Part shown: positions 63,241-64,000 of the stretch, piece after piece
How the letters are laid out: the number at the start of each line of letters is the position of its first letter
Position numbering within the stretch: position 1 is the first letter of the stretch
Notes under the pieces: generated by a model
Databases searched by the model: none
Seen by the model: the letters and a program-made list of their open reading frames with translations, nothing else
What the model was told of the DNA's origin: nothing
Made by a program: the position numbers and the translations under genes
Assembly: GCA_020854105.1 (NCBI GenBank)
Contig: JADZGB010000031.1
Span: forward strand, 62,001-126,000
DNA: 64,000 nt
Source of the DNA: Burkholderiales bacterium
GTDB taxonomy: Bacteria; Pseudomonadota; Gammaproteobacteria; Burkholderiales; SHXO01
Direction: 5' to 3'

Positions 63241-63255
63241 CGTCGGATCTCCAGG

Positions 63256-63444
63256 CTACAGCGGTGCGTTGGGGATGGTGACGATCTCCATCACGCCCCA
63301 TAGGATGTAGAACACCGTCGGGACGGTGATGCCCAGGAACAGCAGGAGAAACGGGTTGTCCAGCAGGTGCTGCATGGCCGGGATGCGCTCTTCTTCGTCG
63401 CCCCCGCCATCGCGCGGTGCCCGTTCGGGGTTGCCTTGTGCCAT
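63256..63444 (-). CDS. Small one-TM subunit, probably of the same complex
   Basis: A 62-residue protein with a polar N-terminal half and one TM helix (LLLFLGITVPTVFYILWGVM). It ends 15 nt before the CuA subunit gene. Small helices of this kind occur as extra subunits of heme-copper enzymes. No ribosome-binding site is obvious, so the exact start is uncertain. Confidence 0.65.
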   Translation of the reverse strand: MAQGNPERAPRDGGGDEEERIPAMQHLLDNPFLLLFLGITVPTVFYILWGVMEIVTIPNAPL

Positions 63445-63570
63445 CGTGTTGTCACGCTGCGCCCGCAGCGCGCCTCCTAGTTGGAATGGATCAGGTGTCC
63501 GGCCGGCCGTGCCGAGATCAGGGCCGGCGGAGCCTGGCAGCGACTGTACGCTCGGGACTACAGCCGCAAC

Positions 63571-63585
63571 TTCACACAGGTTCAG
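63571..63585 (-). promoter_or_regulatory. TTAAC-type motif upstream of the oxidase-like operon
   Basis: TTCACACAGGTTCAG on the plus strand, about 127 nt before the small-subunit ATG at 63444. It is one of two copies in this 298-bp divergent spacer; the other is nearer ctaA. Confidence 0.45.
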
Positions 63586-63693
63586 AATTCGCGATCCGGA
63601 TCGGACGCGGCCTGGTCCGGCACCGCGGGAGCGCGGCGCTCCTGCTCCGTCCCGTGGGCCGGGCGGTTCTCGCGGCGATGCGGATCCGCTTCC

Positions 63694-63708
63694 TTAACCT
63701 GGATTCAG
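63694..63708 (+). promoter_or_regulatory. TTAAC-N5-TTCAG motif upstream of ctaA
   Basis: TTAACCTGGATTCAG, 35 nt before the ctaA GTG, the same distance as the copy before the cytochrome b/FlpD fusion. Confidence 0.5.
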
Positions 63709-63742
63709 CAGCCCCCGCGTGCACGCTGCTAGATTGGCCGCC

Positions 63743-64000
63743 GTGATCGCCGATCCCTCCCATGTCAGGGCACGCCGGCTCATCCGCCGCCTCGCGGCGG
63801 CAGGCGTGCTCGTGGTGATCGTGGTCCTGGCCATGAGCGCGCTGCTGCGCCTGCGCGCGGCCGGACTGGGCTGCGCGGACTGGCCCGCCTGCTATGGCCA
63901 GACGCCGGCGGCTGCGGCGGCTGCGCCCGCGCTGCCGCGCCTGCTGCACCGGGTCTCGGCCATGGCCGCGACATTCGCCGTGATCGGCATCGCCGTGTTC
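63743..64000 (+). CDS. ctaA: Heme A synthase CtaA/COX15 (3' partial)
   Basis: The first 86 residues of a polytopic membrane protein, cut by the window edge. After TM1 (AGVLVVIVVLAMSALLRLRA) comes GLGCADWPACYGQ, the COX15 signature, and then LLHRVSAMAATFAVIGI with a heme-ligand His. It oxidises heme O to heme A. It is divergent from the CuA-oxidase-like operon. The GTG at 63743 is the only reasonable start seen, and the ribosome-binding site is weak. Confidence 0.85.
   Translation, partial: MIADPSHVRARRLIRRLAAAGVLVVIVVLAMSALLRLRAAGLGCADWPACYGQTPAAAAAAPALPRLLHRVSAMAATFAVIGIAVF

Overview
High-GC DNA (my estimate is the upper 60s percent) from a denitrifying proteobacterium. NirS-type nitrite reduction, a NirDL fusion, a narXL-narK1-narK2-narGHJI order and CysG suggest a betaproteobacterium, perhaps Rhodocyclales- or Burkholderiales-like, but the window does not fix the taxon. 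No rRNA, tRNA, transposase or CRISPR array was found. Nearly all lines of evidence come from reading the sequence by eye; no searches were run.

Layout. 1-6840: flanking genes (end of a TPR membrane protein, a HAD hydrolase, a Bcr/CflA efflux pump, a three-gene TRAP transporter, an alginate-export-type porin). 7082-9717: narX-narL sensor/regulator pair. 9833-15469: a carbon-catabolic block (GntP permease, GMC alcohol dehydrogenase, CoA-acylating semialdehyde dehydrogenase, LysR) that resembles 3-hydroxypropionate degradation and separates narXL from the nar operon. 15728-28939: narK1, narK2, narG, narH, narJ, narI, then an MCP-tip-like protein, a diiron oxygen-binding-type protein, a parvulin, a beta-carbonic anhydrase and a membrane protein. 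28969-32076: sugE, and on the minus strand napH, napG and nnrS. 32247-33242: a four-Cys membrane protein and a c-type cytochrome. 33226-37406 (minus): pqqA-pqqD-pqqE with a one-TM peptide, a PuuD-like membrane protein, and SerC-like and PyrD-like enzymes that have lost substrate-binding residues; pqqB and pqqC are absent. 38358-40220: B12-type radical SAM protein. 40243-42096: a cytochrome b/ferredoxin/flavoreductase fusion. 42457-52370 (minus): a His-rich periplasmic protein, a P460-type cytochrome and nirN-J-H-G-DL-F-C-S. 52564-53985: cysG. 54129-63444 (minus): an uncharacterised membrane protein, a DUF2249 protein, two heme-copper-oxidase-like subunit I proteins without the active-site tyrosine, a CuA subunit, SCO, heme O synthase and a second cytochrome b fusion (to ferredoxin and an FlpD/MvhD-like domain). 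The window ends in ctaA.

How it works together. NarK1/K2 import nitrate and exchange nitrite, NarGHI reduces nitrate at the membrane, and NirS reduces nitrite to NO using heme d1. Heme d1 is built from the siroheme precursor (CysG) by NirDL/G/H, NirJ, NirF and NirN. No canonical norBC or nosZ is visible. The two divergent heme-copper proteins next to nirS are candidates for NO reduction. Two cytochrome b fusions with different soluble electron-input modules may link NAD(P)H or ferredoxin/flavin electrons to the quinone pool.

Two regulatory signals recur. A TTAAC-N5-TTCAG motif lies beside the nir, cytochrome b, radical SAM and oxidase/ctaA promoters. A shared GACCTAGTCCG element lies before narX and narK1. 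Several families of short palindromic repeats fill most long intergenic gaps, including gaps inside the nar operon.
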